A stretch of DNA of 64,000 bases from Firmicutes bacterium HGW-Firmicutes-7 (GTDB lineage Bacteria > Bacillota > Clostridia > Lachnospirales > Vallitaleaceae). Where the stretch lies: NCBI GenBank assembly GCA_002841375.1, contig PGZO01000016.1:1-64000 (forward strand), given 5' to 3'. A program made the translations under genes and the position numbers. The notes under the pieces are model-generated. The model saw only the letters and a list, made by a program, of their open reading frames with translations, was not told the origin of the DNA and searched no databases. Below are positions 34,974 to 44,850 of the stretch, in pieces; position 1 is the first letter of the stretch; each line of letters begins with the position of its first letter.

Positions 34974-35426
34974 CTAGGCAAATTCAAATTTAGAATACTC
35001 CTTACTTATAAGCATCGTCGTAAACGCAAAAATTCCATTTAATATATCTCCTCTCAAAAAAAAGTTGCCTTTTATAACAAATTCTTGGGGCTCAACCTTT
35101 TGACTAGACAAATCAATTTCTCTTTGAATGCAGAAAACAATTTCTTCATCTTCTACACTTGATACAGTAACACTGGCTTTTTTATTAAAACCTACAGTAA
35201 TAACCTTATACCCTTCAAATGCAGATAAATCAAATTTTGCATGTAAATCAATATTTATGATTAAATATTTTAGATTAATACTTGAATCTTCAAAGTAAGT
35301 AATCTCAATGACATTGCTATCTAGTTTATTAATTTCCCACTTGGTTCTTAAATTATCTTGCAATTTCCCAAGTAGCGCTAAAAGATCATGATGATCATCA
35401 CTTCCAATTAAAACTATTTTATTCAT
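34974..35426 (-). CDS. Hypothetical protein
   Basis: 150 residues from ATG 35426, which has GGGAGGT upstream; a longer frame from 35486 lacks one. The start MNKIVLIGSDDHHDLLALLG is followed by alternating beta and alpha segments. No signal peptide, membrane helix or known motif is visible. It precedes the SSB-like gene by about 108 bases on the same strand and might share its transcript. I do not recognise the family. Confidence 0.6.
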   Translation of the reverse strand: MNKIVLIGSDDHHDLLALLGKLQDNLRTKWEINKLDSNVIEITYFEDSSINLKYLIINIDLHAKFDLSAFEGYKVITVGFNKKASVTVSSVEDEEIVFCIQREIDLSSQKVEPQEFVIKGNFFLRGDILNGIFAFTTMLISKEYSKFEFA

Positions 35427-35575
35427 TTTCAAATACCTCCCAATTATTCTCACCCAACATTGTTCATATGCTCTATTTTTCCTCATTACCTTATAAATAT
35501 TCTATGCAACTTCAATATTTTATTTCTGAATCATTTGGAGTATAATAATGTCAGTACTAATTTAAGGAGAATTCT

Positions 35576-36874
35576 ATGTCATCAAATGATTCCAATCAAA
35601 ACTTAATTATTTTAAGCCTAGATGCTTTAAATTCTAGTGACCTTGAAGCCATTAAAGTCCTTCCAAACTTTAAAACCTTTTTTGAAGAGGGTGCTTATGT
35701 TAAACAAGTTAAAAGTGTGTATCCAAGTGTAACCTATACTTGTCATACCTCAATAATTACTGGTGCTTTCCCTGGAAAACATGGTATATATGCAAATGAA
35801 AAAGTCCAACCTGAAAGATTAAATGCTCAAGATTGGTATTGGTTTGAGAAAGATATTAAAGTGCCTACTTTATTTGACTACGCAAAAAAAGCAGGGCTTA
35901 TTTCTGCGAATGTTTTATGGCCAGTAATGGCTGCTGCACCAATAACTTATAATTGTCCTGAAATTTGGTCTGAGACTGGTGAGAGCTATCCCTCACTTTA
36001 TTTAAAGTTTGCAACAAAAAATGTGCTTCCTATTATTGCTAAGCATGCATCTAAATTTAAAGGCAAAAAACAACCCTTTTTAGATAATTTTGTAGAAAGT
36101 CTTGGAATACATCTAATTTTGAGAAAAAAGCCGAACTTACTCTGTATGCATTTTATTGAGTTAGATCATGAACGTCATGTAAATGGTCTTCATGGTCCCG
36201 GTATCAATACAATTTTAGAAAGATTAGATAATAGGATCGGCAATATTATTGAAGCAACGAAAGAAGCGGGAATATATGACAACACAACCTTTATTTTACT
36301 TGGAGATCATGGTGGTGCAGATTTTAATGCTGTGGTATATTTGAATACCTACCTTGAAAAAGAAGGTTTGATTACAACAGATGAAAATAAATCTATTATT
36401 ACTTGGTGTGCCTATGCTAATTCCTGCGGCGGAAGTGTTCAAATTCATATTAATAAACAATGTGATGAAGCTACGAAAATGAAAATTGCTGATTCAATTA
36501 GTAAATTAACGGTTATGCCAAATACTTTTGTGGAAAAACTTTACACAAAGGAAGATGCACTCGAAAAGCATTCTTTATCCGGTGATTTTGATTTTATCAT
36601 TGAGCCTCGAGATGGTTTTGTCTTCAGAAATGATATTACGGATTGGATGATAAAAGATAGTGCATCCATTGATAACTGCTTCAAATCTGACCACGGCCAA
36701 GACCCAAACCATAGAGACTTAAAAACCTTACTACTTGCAAAAGGTAATAAAATCAAAAAAGGTGTCTGCGTAGACTCCGCTTGTATCATTGATGAAGGTC
36801 CTACCTTTGCAAAAATACTCGGATTGGAAATGGAAAATGTAGATGGGCGGATTCTTGAAGAATTATTAAGATAA
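35576..36874 (+). CDS. Alkaline-phosphatase-superfamily phosphodiesterase
   Basis: 432 residues of the type I phosphodiesterase/nucleotide pyrophosphatase family. Metal and nucleophile residues are visible: LSLDALN (Asp), TYTCHTSIITG (nucleophile Thr), IELDHERH, GDHGGADFN and KSDHGQDPNHRD. Members cleave phosphodiester or phosphoanhydride bonds using two zinc ions. There is no signal peptide, so it is probably cytosolic. Monocistronic, with AAGGAGAATTC before the ATG and a strong terminator after. Substrate unknown. Confidence 0.88.
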   Translation: MSSNDSNQNLIILSLDALNSSDLEAIKVLPNFKTFFEEGAYVKQVKSVYPSVTYTCHTSIITGAFPGKHGIYANEKVQPERLNAQDWYWFEKDIKVPTLFDYAKKAGLISANVLWPVMAAAPITYNCPEIWSETGESYPSLYLKFATKNVLPIIAKHASKFKGKKQPFLDNFVESLGIHLILRKKPNLLCMHFIELDHERHVNGLHGPGINTILERLDNRIGNIIEATKEAGIYDNTTFILLGDHGGADFNAVVYLNTYLEKEGLITTDENKSIITWCAYANSCGGSVQIHINKQCDEATKMKIADSISKLTVMPNTFVEKLYTKEDALEKHSLSGDFDFIIEPRDGFVFRNDITDWMIKDSASIDNCFKSDHGQDPNHRDLKTLLLAKGNKIKKGVCVDSACIIDEGPTFAKILGLEMENVDGRILEELLR

Positions 36875-36925
36875 ATAAAGTATTCCAAATATCAATAGCA
36901 AAACAACCTCTAGTAAATAAAATTC

Positions 36926-36977
36926 AAAAAAATTGCAAGTGATATCAGATAGTAGGCCGATATCCTTGCAATTTTTT
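36926..36977. terminator. Rho-independent terminator
   Basis: AAAAAATTGCAAG and CTTGCAATTTTTT (ending 36977) form a 13-bp stem, with an inner GATATC repeat. The T-run makes it effective for the phosphodiesterase gene; its symmetry also suits the opposite strand. Confidence 0.88.
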
Positions 36978-37081
36978 AGCCTAACGGAGGAATTCCCCGC
37001 TTCTTTAATTGTATTTTAACTTACAGTCGCTTAGCTATATTTAGGTTTTCAAGCTCATTGCGAATGCAATTCACCTTATTT

Positions 37082-38320
37082 CTATATAAACCGTAAAGCT
37101 TCCGCAGGATCAAGCTTCGCAGCCTTTAAAGCAGGAATAATTGATGAAATTAAGCCTATTGCTACAGATAATCCAACTGATATAAATAAAACAAGAACAC
37201 GCCATTCAGGTTGAATCGTTTCACCGATAAAAATGGGACCTGAATAACTAGCTATTAAGTTTCCTGATATATACCCTAGAACGCCACCTACAAAGCTAAT
37301 GATAAGTGATTCTGAAAGTATTATTTTTATTATATGTGATTTTCTAAAGCCTAGCGCACGGAAAATACCGATTTCACGTGTACGTTCTCTTACAGAACCT
37401 GACATCGTTATACCAACAACTAGCATACCGATAAAAACAATTAATATTGAGACAGCCACACCAAAACGTACCAGTCTTGTGAGCATTTCATCCCGTTTTA
37501 ACGTTTCTTGCCTTAAGCTTGAAACTTGTACATGAGGGAGATTTTCTTTGATTTCAGCTAGTAAAACTTCCTCTGAACCTGCCTCATAATCAACAGATAA
37601 ATCCATCACTGTTATTTCTTCTGGTTTGTTGAAAAGTGTTTGAGCTGTTTTAAGATTCATTAATACTTGATGATCCTCTGTTTCACCACTTTCTGAAAGT
37701 ATAAACTTTATTTCAAACTGGTTATCGGATATCTTTATGGTATCTCCTTTATTTACTTTCAACGAATTTGCTAGCGCGGAGCCAATAATAATCTGATCTT
37801 CTGATAACTCAATTACGCTAATGTCCTGACGGATAAGATCAGCGGGAACAAATCCTTCAATATTTTTCTCTGTTAAACTCGCTTCGCTGTTTTCATTTTC
37901 AATTGTAAGCCAAGGCTTAATTTGAAACTCCTGCTTCAAGTTACCGCCGATAACCGTAACCTTTTGTCCACCTTCCAACATTTCCACACTGATTAGTTTT
38001 GGCGCAATGATGCGAATCATATCTTTTGACCCAAGTTGTGAAATGATGTCAACATCCTCGTTGGTCAGCTGTTCAACATCATATAAAATTTCAGGCAGAA
38101 TAATACCACCGTATGAAAACGTCAAACCACCTGAATCGGGCGTAATAACAACATTTATCCCGTATTCTGACACTTGCTTTGTCATCTGTGTTTTCATTGA
38201 TTCAATCACATTAAAAACAGAAACAATCGTTGCAATTCCGATGACAATTCCCAAGAGCATAAAAAGCATTTTTGACTTTCGCCTGCGGAGGTTGTTGATA
38301 ATAATATTATATAATTGCAT
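37082..38320 (-). CDS. MacB/FtsX-type ABC transporter permease
   Basis: 412 residues with one N-terminal helix (residues about 17-40), a large extracytoplasmic domain and three C-terminal helices, the FtsX/MacB layout. The conserved ends are NNLRRRKSKMLFMLLGIVIG and RTREIGIFRALGFRKSHI, finishing in AAKLDPAEALRFI. It is similar to the permease at 39042-40235. Together with the ATPase it forms a mechanotransmission-type ABC complex. Last gene of the DUF2318 operon. Confidence 0.9.
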   Translation of the reverse strand: MQLYNIIINNLRRRKSKMLFMLLGIVIGIATIVSVFNVIESMKTQMTKQVSEYGINVVITPDSGGLTFSYGGIILPEILYDVEQLTNEDVDIISQLGSKDMIRIIAPKLISVEMLEGGQKVTVIGGNLKQEFQIKPWLTIENENSEASLTEKNIEGFVPADLIRQDISVIELSEDQIIIGSALANSLKVNKGDTIKISDNQFEIKFILSESGETEDHQVLMNLKTAQTLFNKPEEITVMDLSVDYEAGSEEVLLAEIKENLPHVQVSSLRQETLKRDEMLTRLVRFGVAVSILIVFIGMLVVGITMSGSVRERTREIGIFRALGFRKSHIIKIILSESLIISFVGGVLGYISGNLIASYSGPIFIGETIQPEWRVLVLFISVGLSVAIGLISSIIPALKAAKLDPAEALRFI

Positions 38321-38333
38321 GTTATCCCCCTTT

Positions 38334-39026
38334 TTAGTTTAAATTCAAACGCTCATCTGATAATCTACCGTCTTTCATCACAATAGTGCGTCCTAAATAT
38401 TTTGTATTATCCGGATTATGGGTAACCATTAAAACCGTTAAACCTTCCTTGTTAAGTTGCTGGAATAGCTCCATAATTTCATCACCTGTTTTTGTGTCAA
38501 GGCTTCCGGTAGGTTCATCAGCAAGAATTAGTGGGGGAGCATTTACAATCGCTCTAGCAATTGCAACTCTTTCTTGCTCTCCTCCTGAAAGCTGATTAGG
38601 AAGTCTATTCATTTTATTCTTAAGTCCTACACGTTCTAAAACTTGTGCAGCCATCTCTCTTTTCTCTCTATTGGACCTTTTTGTTGTCGTAAGGGGAAGC
38701 ATTACATTTTCATGGGCAGTTAAGTATGGTATAAGCTGAAACTGTTGAAACACGAAACCTAAATATTCTCGTCTAAAATCCGCAAGCCTTTCCTGAGAAA
38801 GCTTATAAATATCAATTCCATCTATTTCAACAAGGCCTGATGATGGTGGATTCAATGCTCCTAATATGGATAAGAGTGTACTCTTTCCAGAACCTGAATG
38901 TCCCATAACACTAACTGATTCTCCTTTATAAATATCCAGTGAAACTGATTTTAGCGCTTGTACCTCGTCACCCATTGATTTATAGGTTTTATTAATATCT
39001 TTTAAAGAAATCATGATCTCTGACAT
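38334..39026 (-). CDS. MacB/LolD-type ABC transporter ATPase
   Basis: 230 residues with a complete ATP-binding cassette: Walker A GHSGSGKST (residues 42-50), signature LSGGEQERVAIARAI, Walker B ILADEPTGSLD and a terminal H-loop VTHNP. Subtype and length match the ATPases that pair with FtsX/MacB permeases. It lies between two such permeases (gaps of 13 and 15 bases), so it probably energises a heterodimeric permease. Confidence 0.94.
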   Translation of the reverse strand: MSEIMISLKDINKTYKSMGDEVQALKSVSLDIYKGESVSVMGHSGSGKSTLLSILGALNPPSSGLVEIDGIDIYKLSQERLADFRREYLGFVFQQFQLIPYLTAHENVMLPLTTTKRSNREKREMAAQVLERVGLKNKMNRLPNQLSGGEQERVAIARAIVNAPPLILADEPTGSLDTKTGDEIMELFQQLNKEGLTVLMVTHNPDNTKYLGRTIVMKDGRLSDERLNLN

Positions 39027-39041
39027 TTTATTCCTCCTTCA

Positions 39042-40235
39042 TTATATAAAGCGGAGTGCTTCCGCTGGATTTAATCTTGCAGCTTTCAGCGCAGGATATG
39101 CACTTGCAATAATTGCTAAAATAGCTGATAGTAATATGGATGGTAATAATAATCCTACTTGAATAGTTATTTCACCCTGAATCTGTGCAAGATAGGGTCC
39201 TGCATATACTGCCATAATACTACCGAGTAAAAATCCTGCTATTCCTCCGATTAGACTTATCAGACCGGCTTCAATAAAAATAATACTAACAATGTGCATT
39301 TTCCGAAAGCCAATTGCACGGAAAATACCAATTTCTCTTGTTCTTTCATTGATTGAAGAAAGCATTGTTTTAAACAATACCAACACTGCAATTAACAGTA
39401 CAATACCTGAAAGTGCCAGGCCAAAGGTAGAAAAACGGTCAATTGTTTCCTCTCTAAAAAGTGCAGCTCTTTTTAGTGGTATTACTCGACTGTTTGGGAG
39501 TGCTTTTTCCAAGCCCATTGCAATTTCTTCAATCGGGCAAGCATTGCAATAAGCTGAAACTTCTATCATAGACAACTCTGACGACCTATTTAAAAGCGAT
39601 TGAACAACAGCTAAATTTGCATAAATTAAACCGTCTTCTTCACCACCTGTTTCATTTAAAACGCCAAACACTGAAAATGTTTGTTCATTTATTACAATAG
39701 TTTCACCAGACTTTAAATCAAATGCCTTTGCTGCTGAAGAACCTATCATAATTGATGTTTCTGGCAATTCAACGAAAGCAAGCTCGTCAATTTTTTCACC
39801 ATTTTTTATACCGCTTTGCTCCTTTAACGAAAACCAAGGTTTTTGCATAAACTCCGATTTTGGCTCTATACCGACAATAAGGGTTTTCTGCTCGCCTACA
39901 TCAACGGCTCCAATCAGCTTTGGCGAGATAATATTAATATACTCACTTACTTCAGACGCAAGGATTTTAGGGATATCCTCCATAGTGAGCTTCTGAACAT
40001 CATAATTTATTTCTTGGGACATTTCGTTTCCCATCTCCACACCCTCACTTCTAGGCAAGATTATGGAGTTGGGACCAAATTCATCTATTCTATCACCTAG
40101 ATCAGCGTTCATTGCTCTTATAATTGTTATAATTCCAATCACAGTAGAAACTCCAACAACAAGCCCCAACATGATAAAAAAGCTTTTCATTTTACGTCTT
40201 TTTAAATTATTTAAAGCAATTCTAAATATGCTCAT
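39042..40235 (-). CDS. MacB/FtsX-type ABC transporter permease
   Basis: 397 residues with the same FtsX/MacB layout as the permease at 37082-38320 (NNLKRRKMKSFFIMLGLVVG at the start, RTREIGIFRAIGFRKMHI, and ending in AARLNPAEALRFI). The two differ in their extracytoplasmic domains; this one has a CNACP pair of cysteines near residue 228. Ribosome site AAAGAGGTGAGATAAAGGA. Likely partner of the other permease. Confidence 0.9.
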   Translation of the reverse strand: MSIFRIALNNLKRRKMKSFFIMLGLVVGVSTVIGIITIIRAMNADLGDRIDEFGPNSIILPRSEGVEMGNEMSQEINYDVQKLTMEDIPKILASEVSEYINIISPKLIGAVDVGEQKTLIVGIEPKSEFMQKPWFSLKEQSGIKNGEKIDELAFVELPETSIMIGSSAAKAFDLKSGETIVINEQTFSVFGVLNETGGEEDGLIYANLAVVQSLLNRSSELSMIEVSAYCNACPIEEIAMGLEKALPNSRVIPLKRAALFREETIDRFSTFGLALSGIVLLIAVLVLFKTMLSSINERTREIGIFRAIGFRKMHIVSIIFIEAGLISLIGGIAGFLLGSIMAVYAGPYLAQIQGEITIQVGLLLPSILLSAILAIIASAYPALKAARLNPAEALRFI

Positions 40236-40257
40236 TCCTTTATCTCACCTCTTTCTC

Positions 40258-40578
40258 CTAAAGTTCATAAAATTTTCCGCGGGAATAGGACAACCTCATG
40301 TCAAGCTCTCCGTTATTATAAATATAAATTTCATAATGACAGCCAAAATTTTTCTTAACAGCTTCAACATTATCAGAACCTTCATTACCGACTTTATTAT
40401 TATAATAAGTCACTGCTTCACTGAGGATAGAATCTGTACTTAAGTTTGAGAGCTCGACTCCTTGAGAAGTTTCCCTACTGTACAACTTCATTATAAAAAA
40501 TAAAACCATAAGAGAAATCGCTACCATCAGAACTATTTGATATATTTTTTTATTTGATCCATTATTTTTGTTCATCAT
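40258..40578 (-). CDS. Small membrane-anchored protein of the DUF2318 operon
   Basis: 106 residues with one membrane helix (residues about 11-28) and a short exported domain ending in CHYEIYIYNNGELDMRLSYS. No known domain recognised. It lies between the DUF2318 gene (9-base gap) and the permease, so it is probably an exported accessory part of the same transporter system. Confidence 0.65.
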   Translation of the reverse strand: MMNKNNGSNKKIYQIVLMVAISLMVLFFIMKLYSRETSQGVELSNLSTDSILSEAVTYYNNKVGNEGSDNVEAVKKNFGCHYEIYIYNNGELDMRLSYSRGKFYEL

Positions 40579-40587
40579 TTATCCTCT

Positions 40588-41169
40588 CTATACACGAATT
40601 CGCCAGTTCAAAATTTCATTGTAATCAATGATTACATTACCATTTTCAACTTTTGGATTCATATTAATGGGTGGAAGCTTACCACAGGCAGGCGCTCCAG
40701 AAATAAATTCATGGGTTTCAATATTATAGGTTGTTTTACAGGTATCACATACGATCGTTTCTCCTGCTAATGAAAAAGTTCTACCTCTACAGGGTTCACA
40801 CATGCTGCTTCCAACAAAGAGGCGACCAGATGGAGTAATATACGCCATTATAGGTACTAACACATTCTCATCATTTTCAAGTTCGAAATAAAGTATGTTG
40901 TTGTTATCTACCTCCTCCAACGGAAAAACAACTTTACCTTCTTGTAATTCAGGGTTTATCGTCGTCATAGAAATCAACTTTCCGATATACGAACGTGTAT
41001 CAACTATTGGCTCACCAAAATAATTATCTTTTTCGTCCAAATCTTTATTTAAACTAATAAAAATTATAACAGCAACCGCAATAATAACCAGAACAATCCC
41101 AAGAAAAATTGGCAGCTTGCTCTTTTGCGGATTTGTAAACTGTTCTTTTTTGTTTTGAAAATTACTCAT
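40588..41169 (-). CDS. DUF2318-domain membrane-anchored protein
   Basis: 193 residues with one helix (residues about 19-40) and an extracytoplasmic DUF2318 region. It has two CxxC pairs (Cys124/127, Cys141/144) and Cys162, a pattern fit for metal or iron-sulfur binding. DUF2318 proteins occur with FtsX-type permeases in bacterial iron-uptake loci (for example the Campylobacter p19 and E. coli fet loci). AAGGAG precedes the ATG. It heads a five-gene operon with the small protein, permease, ATPase and second permease. Confidence 0.85.
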   Translation of the reverse strand: MSNFQNKKEQFTNPQKSKLPIFLGIVLVIIAVAVIIFISLNKDLDEKDNYFGEPIVDTRSYIGKLISMTTINPELQEGKVVFPLEEVDNNNILYFELENDENVLVPIMAYITPSGRLFVGSSMCEPCRGRTFSLAGETIVCDTCKTTYNIETHEFISGAPACGKLPPINMNPKVENGNVIIDYNEILNWRIRV

Positions 41170-41290
41170 AACTTTTTCTCCTTTTTCATTGATGCTTTTT
41201 GCACCTTATTAGACTCCATTATATATAATTCTTATGTAGATATTATGAAGATTACAGTCAATAAACCAAAACCTCCGTGTTCATTAGATT

Positions 41291-41320
41291 AGGAGGCAAG
41301 TAATTGGTTACTTGCCTCCT
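41291..41320 (-). terminator. Perfect hairpin between the histidine kinase and DUF2318 operons
   Basis: A perfect 13-bp stem (41291-41303 with 41308-41320; TTGG loop) lies just past the kinase stop. No T-run follows on the minus strand, so it may be a transcript end-stabiliser rather than a classic terminator. Confidence 0.6.
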
Positions 41321-41360
41321 ATAATCCTTTACTACTTATTTAATTTTTGTAACGTTACTA

Positions 41361-43124
41361 CTAGCGTATTTTAGGTATAATTACCGCAACTTTTGTCCCA
41401 ACACCTTCTTCACTTTCTATCTTTAATCCACTTTTTTCATTAAAGGTTAGCATTAATCTTGTCTGGATATTTTTAAGTCCATATCCACTCTCCTGCTTAC
41501 TATCATAGTCCATTAATTTATCCAGCTGGTTAGGTTGGATTCCTACCCCATTATCTTCTACTATTATTTGAATATTATCTTCTTGTTCTTGACAAGAAAT
41601 ATGTACAAAACCAGTTTTACATTTTTTAAATAAAATACCGTGTAATACGGCGTTTTCAACAATAGGTTGTAGCGTAATTTTAGGAATCATATACCCTTTT
41701 AATCGTTCATCGCAGGTGATTTTAAAATCTATGACATTTTGTAGCCTGTAATTTTGAATTTCCATATATAAACTAACATGTTTTAATTCATCAGAAATAG
41801 GTATGATATTATTACCTTTACTTAGACTTAGTTTATAAAAGGTAGATAAGGACTTCGTGATCTTCCTAATTTCTTCGCCTCTGTTATCATAGGACATCCA
41901 ATTAATCATATCCATTGTATTATAAAGAAAGTGTGGGTTAATCTGTGCCTGTAACAACTCTAATTCTGAACTTTTAATGCTTTGTCCAAGTTTATATTGT
42001 TCTTTAGCTAAGGTTCCAATACGTTTAACCATATAATTATAGCTTGAGGCCAACTCTCCAATTTCATCTGTTCGATCTGCTTCCTCATTATAGGCGTCAA
42101 AGACATTTTCTGTAGCCATTTTCATTTTGTTAGATAACTTGCTGAGTCGTTTTGTAATTCGATAACTTAACAAAATAGAAAATCCCAGTGCAATGGGGAT
42201 AATGATAATTAGAAAAGCCACCATTAGTCGACTTAAATTACTAACTTCTCTAAAGATATCTTCTGATGGAATAATGGTTGCAATCGTCCAATCTGTATCT
42301 TTGATGGTTCTTGTTCGAACATAGGTAGGTTGATCATTAATGGTTAATATACGCCAGTCTTCTACACCTTCTAGTGCTTCAATATCGGCAAGGGATAGTC
42401 GATAGGTTCCAAGCAACTCATTATCTGTTGAACTCACAATACGATCATCCCGATTACGGATATAGGTGAGACTCCCATTAACAGAATTTGCATTAGATAA
42501 AATATCTTGAATACTTTTCTCCAAAAAATCTATACGTAAATATCCAATTACCTCGATATAATTGGTAGCACTTGTAATACGTCTAGCTACAGATAAGACA
42601 ACGCCTTCATTACTATTTGGATCGTTATAAAAAGCAGGCGGCACCATAAAAACTCTTGAGCCAGCTCCTGTCAATTGACTATACCACTTTGATTGCATCG
42701 CATAACTAATAGATGATATATCATCATCCTCATTAGAATGTAACATGTCATCTTTAATATAAATACAAACATTATGAATATCTTTGTCATCTTGAAAGGA
42801 TCTAAGATATGCTCTTAAATAATTTAAATCCTCATGCTTTTTTGCAGTTGAATAATCTGATAAATCTCTTTCCAAAATACTTTTCACATCCAAACTAACT
42901 GCAATGTTGTCAGAAACATTAATAATCTTATCAATTTTATAAGATAAATATTCTGTTCCTTGATTAAATGCTTGGGTTGCAGAATAGATAATTCTATTTT
43001 CTAATATTTCGGAAATTTCTTGAAAGGTCAACTTCCCAAAAATACTTAAAGGCAATACAATAAATATCAAATAAGAGATTAATAACTTGTTTTTCAATTT
43101 TAGATTTCTAAAATACTTAATCAT
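41361..43124 (-). CDS. YesM/LytS-type sensor histidine kinase
   Basis: 587 residues from ATG 43124, which has AAGGAA about 9 bases upstream; a GTG two codons earlier is less likely. Two membrane helices (residues about 14-32 and 292-315) enclose a ~260-residue sensor domain of dCache type; then HAMP, then a His_kinase domain with the phospho-acceptor His398 in QINPHFLYNTMDMINW, and the ATPase domain with VENAVLHG and VEDNGVGIQ. It pairs with the YesN-type regulator encoded 66 bp upstream and likely senses a sugar through the binding proteins of the same cluster. Confidence 0.92.
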   Translation of the reverse strand: MIKYFRNLKLKNKLLISYLIFIVLPLSIFGKLTFQEISEILENRIIYSATQAFNQGTEYLSYKIDKIINVSDNIAVSLDVKSILERDLSDYSTAKKHEDLNYLRAYLRSFQDDKDIHNVCIYIKDDMLHSNEDDDISSISYAMQSKWYSQLTGAGSRVFMVPPAFYNDPNSNEGVVLSVARRITSATNYIEVIGYLRIDFLEKSIQDILSNANSVNGSLTYIRNRDDRIVSSTDNELLGTYRLSLADIEALEGVEDWRILTINDQPTYVRTRTIKDTDWTIATIIPSEDIFREVSNLSRLMVAFLIIIIPIALGFSILLSYRITKRLSKLSNKMKMATENVFDAYNEEADRTDEIGELASSYNYMVKRIGTLAKEQYKLGQSIKSSELELLQAQINPHFLYNTMDMINWMSYDNRGEEIRKITKSLSTFYKLSLSKGNNIIPISDELKHVSLYMEIQNYRLQNVIDFKITCDERLKGYMIPKITLQPIVENAVLHGILFKKCKTGFVHISCQEQEDNIQIIVEDNGVGIQPNQLDKLMDYDSKQESGYGLKNIQTRLMLTFNEKSGLKIESEEGVGTKVAVIIPKIR

Positions 43125-43190
43125 AAGCACAGATTCCTTATAAATATCTATATATGGTTATAACCTAAAAAATATAGCAGTTATTCATTC

Positions 43191-44780
43191 TTACACTACA
43201 TATTTTTTACGATACTCGGTGGGTGTACACAATGCATTTTTTTTAAAAACTTTCGAAAAATAATCACTATCCCCATAACCCACTTTGCTTGCAATGTCTT
43301 CTATTCTTAAAGAGAAATCTTTTAACAACACTTTGGATTTTTCTACACGATAGATCGTTATGTACTTATTAATCGTTTGATCTGTTTCTTTCTTAAATAC
43401 TGCACATAAGTAAGGATTAGAAACACCCATTTCCTGTGCGATGCAATCAATGGATAAAGTCATATCATCATAATGCAATTGAACATACTGCTTCACTCTT
43501 AAGGCAATAGAATTCATTTCGCTTTGCTCTTTTAGCGTTTCAAAATAATTGCGCGTTTTATCTATTAGATATTGTTCGAGTTCCTTAAGGCTAACCATAG
43601 ATGCAATATAATCCCAGGTTAAGTGCTCTTGCTGATTTATATTGTCTAGAGAAATATCCATGAAATTATCAACAATTTGAGCCAATTGGAAGTATATATC
43701 CTTAATCATATTTTTCGTAGAGTCCGTACTTACTTGAATGTTTTGTGTAAGTTGCTTTACAAACAATATACATTCTGTTATTTCCGCATTCTCAAGTAAC
43801 TTATTAAAATCTCCTAGAATTTCAGCCTTAAACTTATAGCTACTACTAAGATGTTGGTGTTCATATACAGCAAACAGTTTACCTTCTTTATAAAATAGCC
43901 GCTCTAAGGTTATGGCAGCACTTAAATAGGACTGATATACCTCGCCCGCTCGCGAAACAACCTTGCCAATGGCAATACTAGGCTTGCAAAATTCCTGTAA
44001 ATCGTCATATATTCCTTCAAATAATCCTTTTAGCCGATTTGCTGATAAAATAATTTGATCATTTTTACTGGCTATCAAGTTAATGATAATCATGTTCCCT
44101 TTATAATGCCACACCTTGTAACAATTAATCGGCTGAAAATGGTTCTTTAGTATATGGTTTGCTTTATTCTTAGAAGTATCTTGCTCATAAGGATCTAAAT
44201 GTCCTTTTGTATATTGGGTAATTATTACTGTAACGTAACTTCCCAAAGTGTATAATTCATATCCAAGCGCTTCTGCTTTTTCATTTAACTCAGCTAGATT
44301 CACTTTGTTGCTTACTATTAAAGCGGATAGTTGACTTTTTAGAACATCACGATTATCAAGAACCAATTGGTTCATTTTTGAAGACATATTCTTAAATTCA
44401 AGGTACTGCATTAAGTCATCTACTGCATTTTTAATTGCGGTTTTCATTTCGTCTAAATCTATTGGTTTTTCAATATAACTAATGGCATTTAATTTAATTG
44501 CATTTCTATAATACTCTAACTCAGTATAAGCACTCATAAAAATAATCCTACAACTTGGTAGATGCTTTTTTAATTCAAAAGCAAACGTCATACCATCCAT
44601 CCTTGGCATTTTTATATCTGAAATTACGATGTCAGGTCGAAATTGTTTAGCTACTTCTAAGGCTTTAAAGCCATCATCTGCTTCTTCTATAGCTTCAATA
44701 TCAAATACCTTAAAATCAATTTGTCCAATAATGCCTTTTCTAGTAATAAACTCGTCATCAACAATCAATAATTTAAACAT
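43191..44780 (-). CDS. YesN-type response regulator (REC-AraC)
   Basis: 529 residues. REC domain at residues 1-125 with Asp55 in IVISDIKMPRMDG as the phosphorylation site, a ~290-residue middle region, and a C-terminal AraC double helix-turn-helix (SIDCIAQEMGVSNPYLCAVF, RIEDIASKVGYGDSDYFSKVF). AAAAGGATG precedes the ATG. It is the partner of the adjacent histidine kinase, and probably activates the transporter genes next to it. Confidence 0.93.
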   Translation of the reverse strand: MFKLLIVDDEFITRKGIIGQIDFKVFDIEAIEEADDGFKALEVAKQFRPDIVISDIKMPRMDGMTFAFELKKHLPSCRIIFMSAYTELEYYRNAIKLNAISYIEKPIDLDEMKTAIKNAVDDLMQYLEFKNMSSKMNQLVLDNRDVLKSQLSALIVSNKVNLAELNEKAEALGYELYTLGSYVTVIITQYTKGHLDPYEQDTSKNKANHILKNHFQPINCYKVWHYKGNMIIINLIASKNDQIILSANRLKGLFEGIYDDLQEFCKPSIAIGKVVSRAGEVYQSYLSAAITLERLFYKEGKLFAVYEHQHLSSSYKFKAEILGDFNKLLENAEITECILFVKQLTQNIQVSTDSTKNMIKDIYFQLAQIVDNFMDISLDNINQQEHLTWDYIASMVSLKELEQYLIDKTRNYFETLKEQSEMNSIALRVKQYVQLHYDDMTLSIDCIAQEMGVSNPYLCAVFKKETDQTINKYITIYRVEKSKVLLKDFSLRIEDIASKVGYGDSDYFSKVFKKNALCTPTEYRKKYVV

Positions 44781-44850
44781 ATTAGGATCATCCTTTTATA
44801 TTGTTTTCATTAACTTGTTATAGCAATATATATTACCAATGTCTCTTTAT

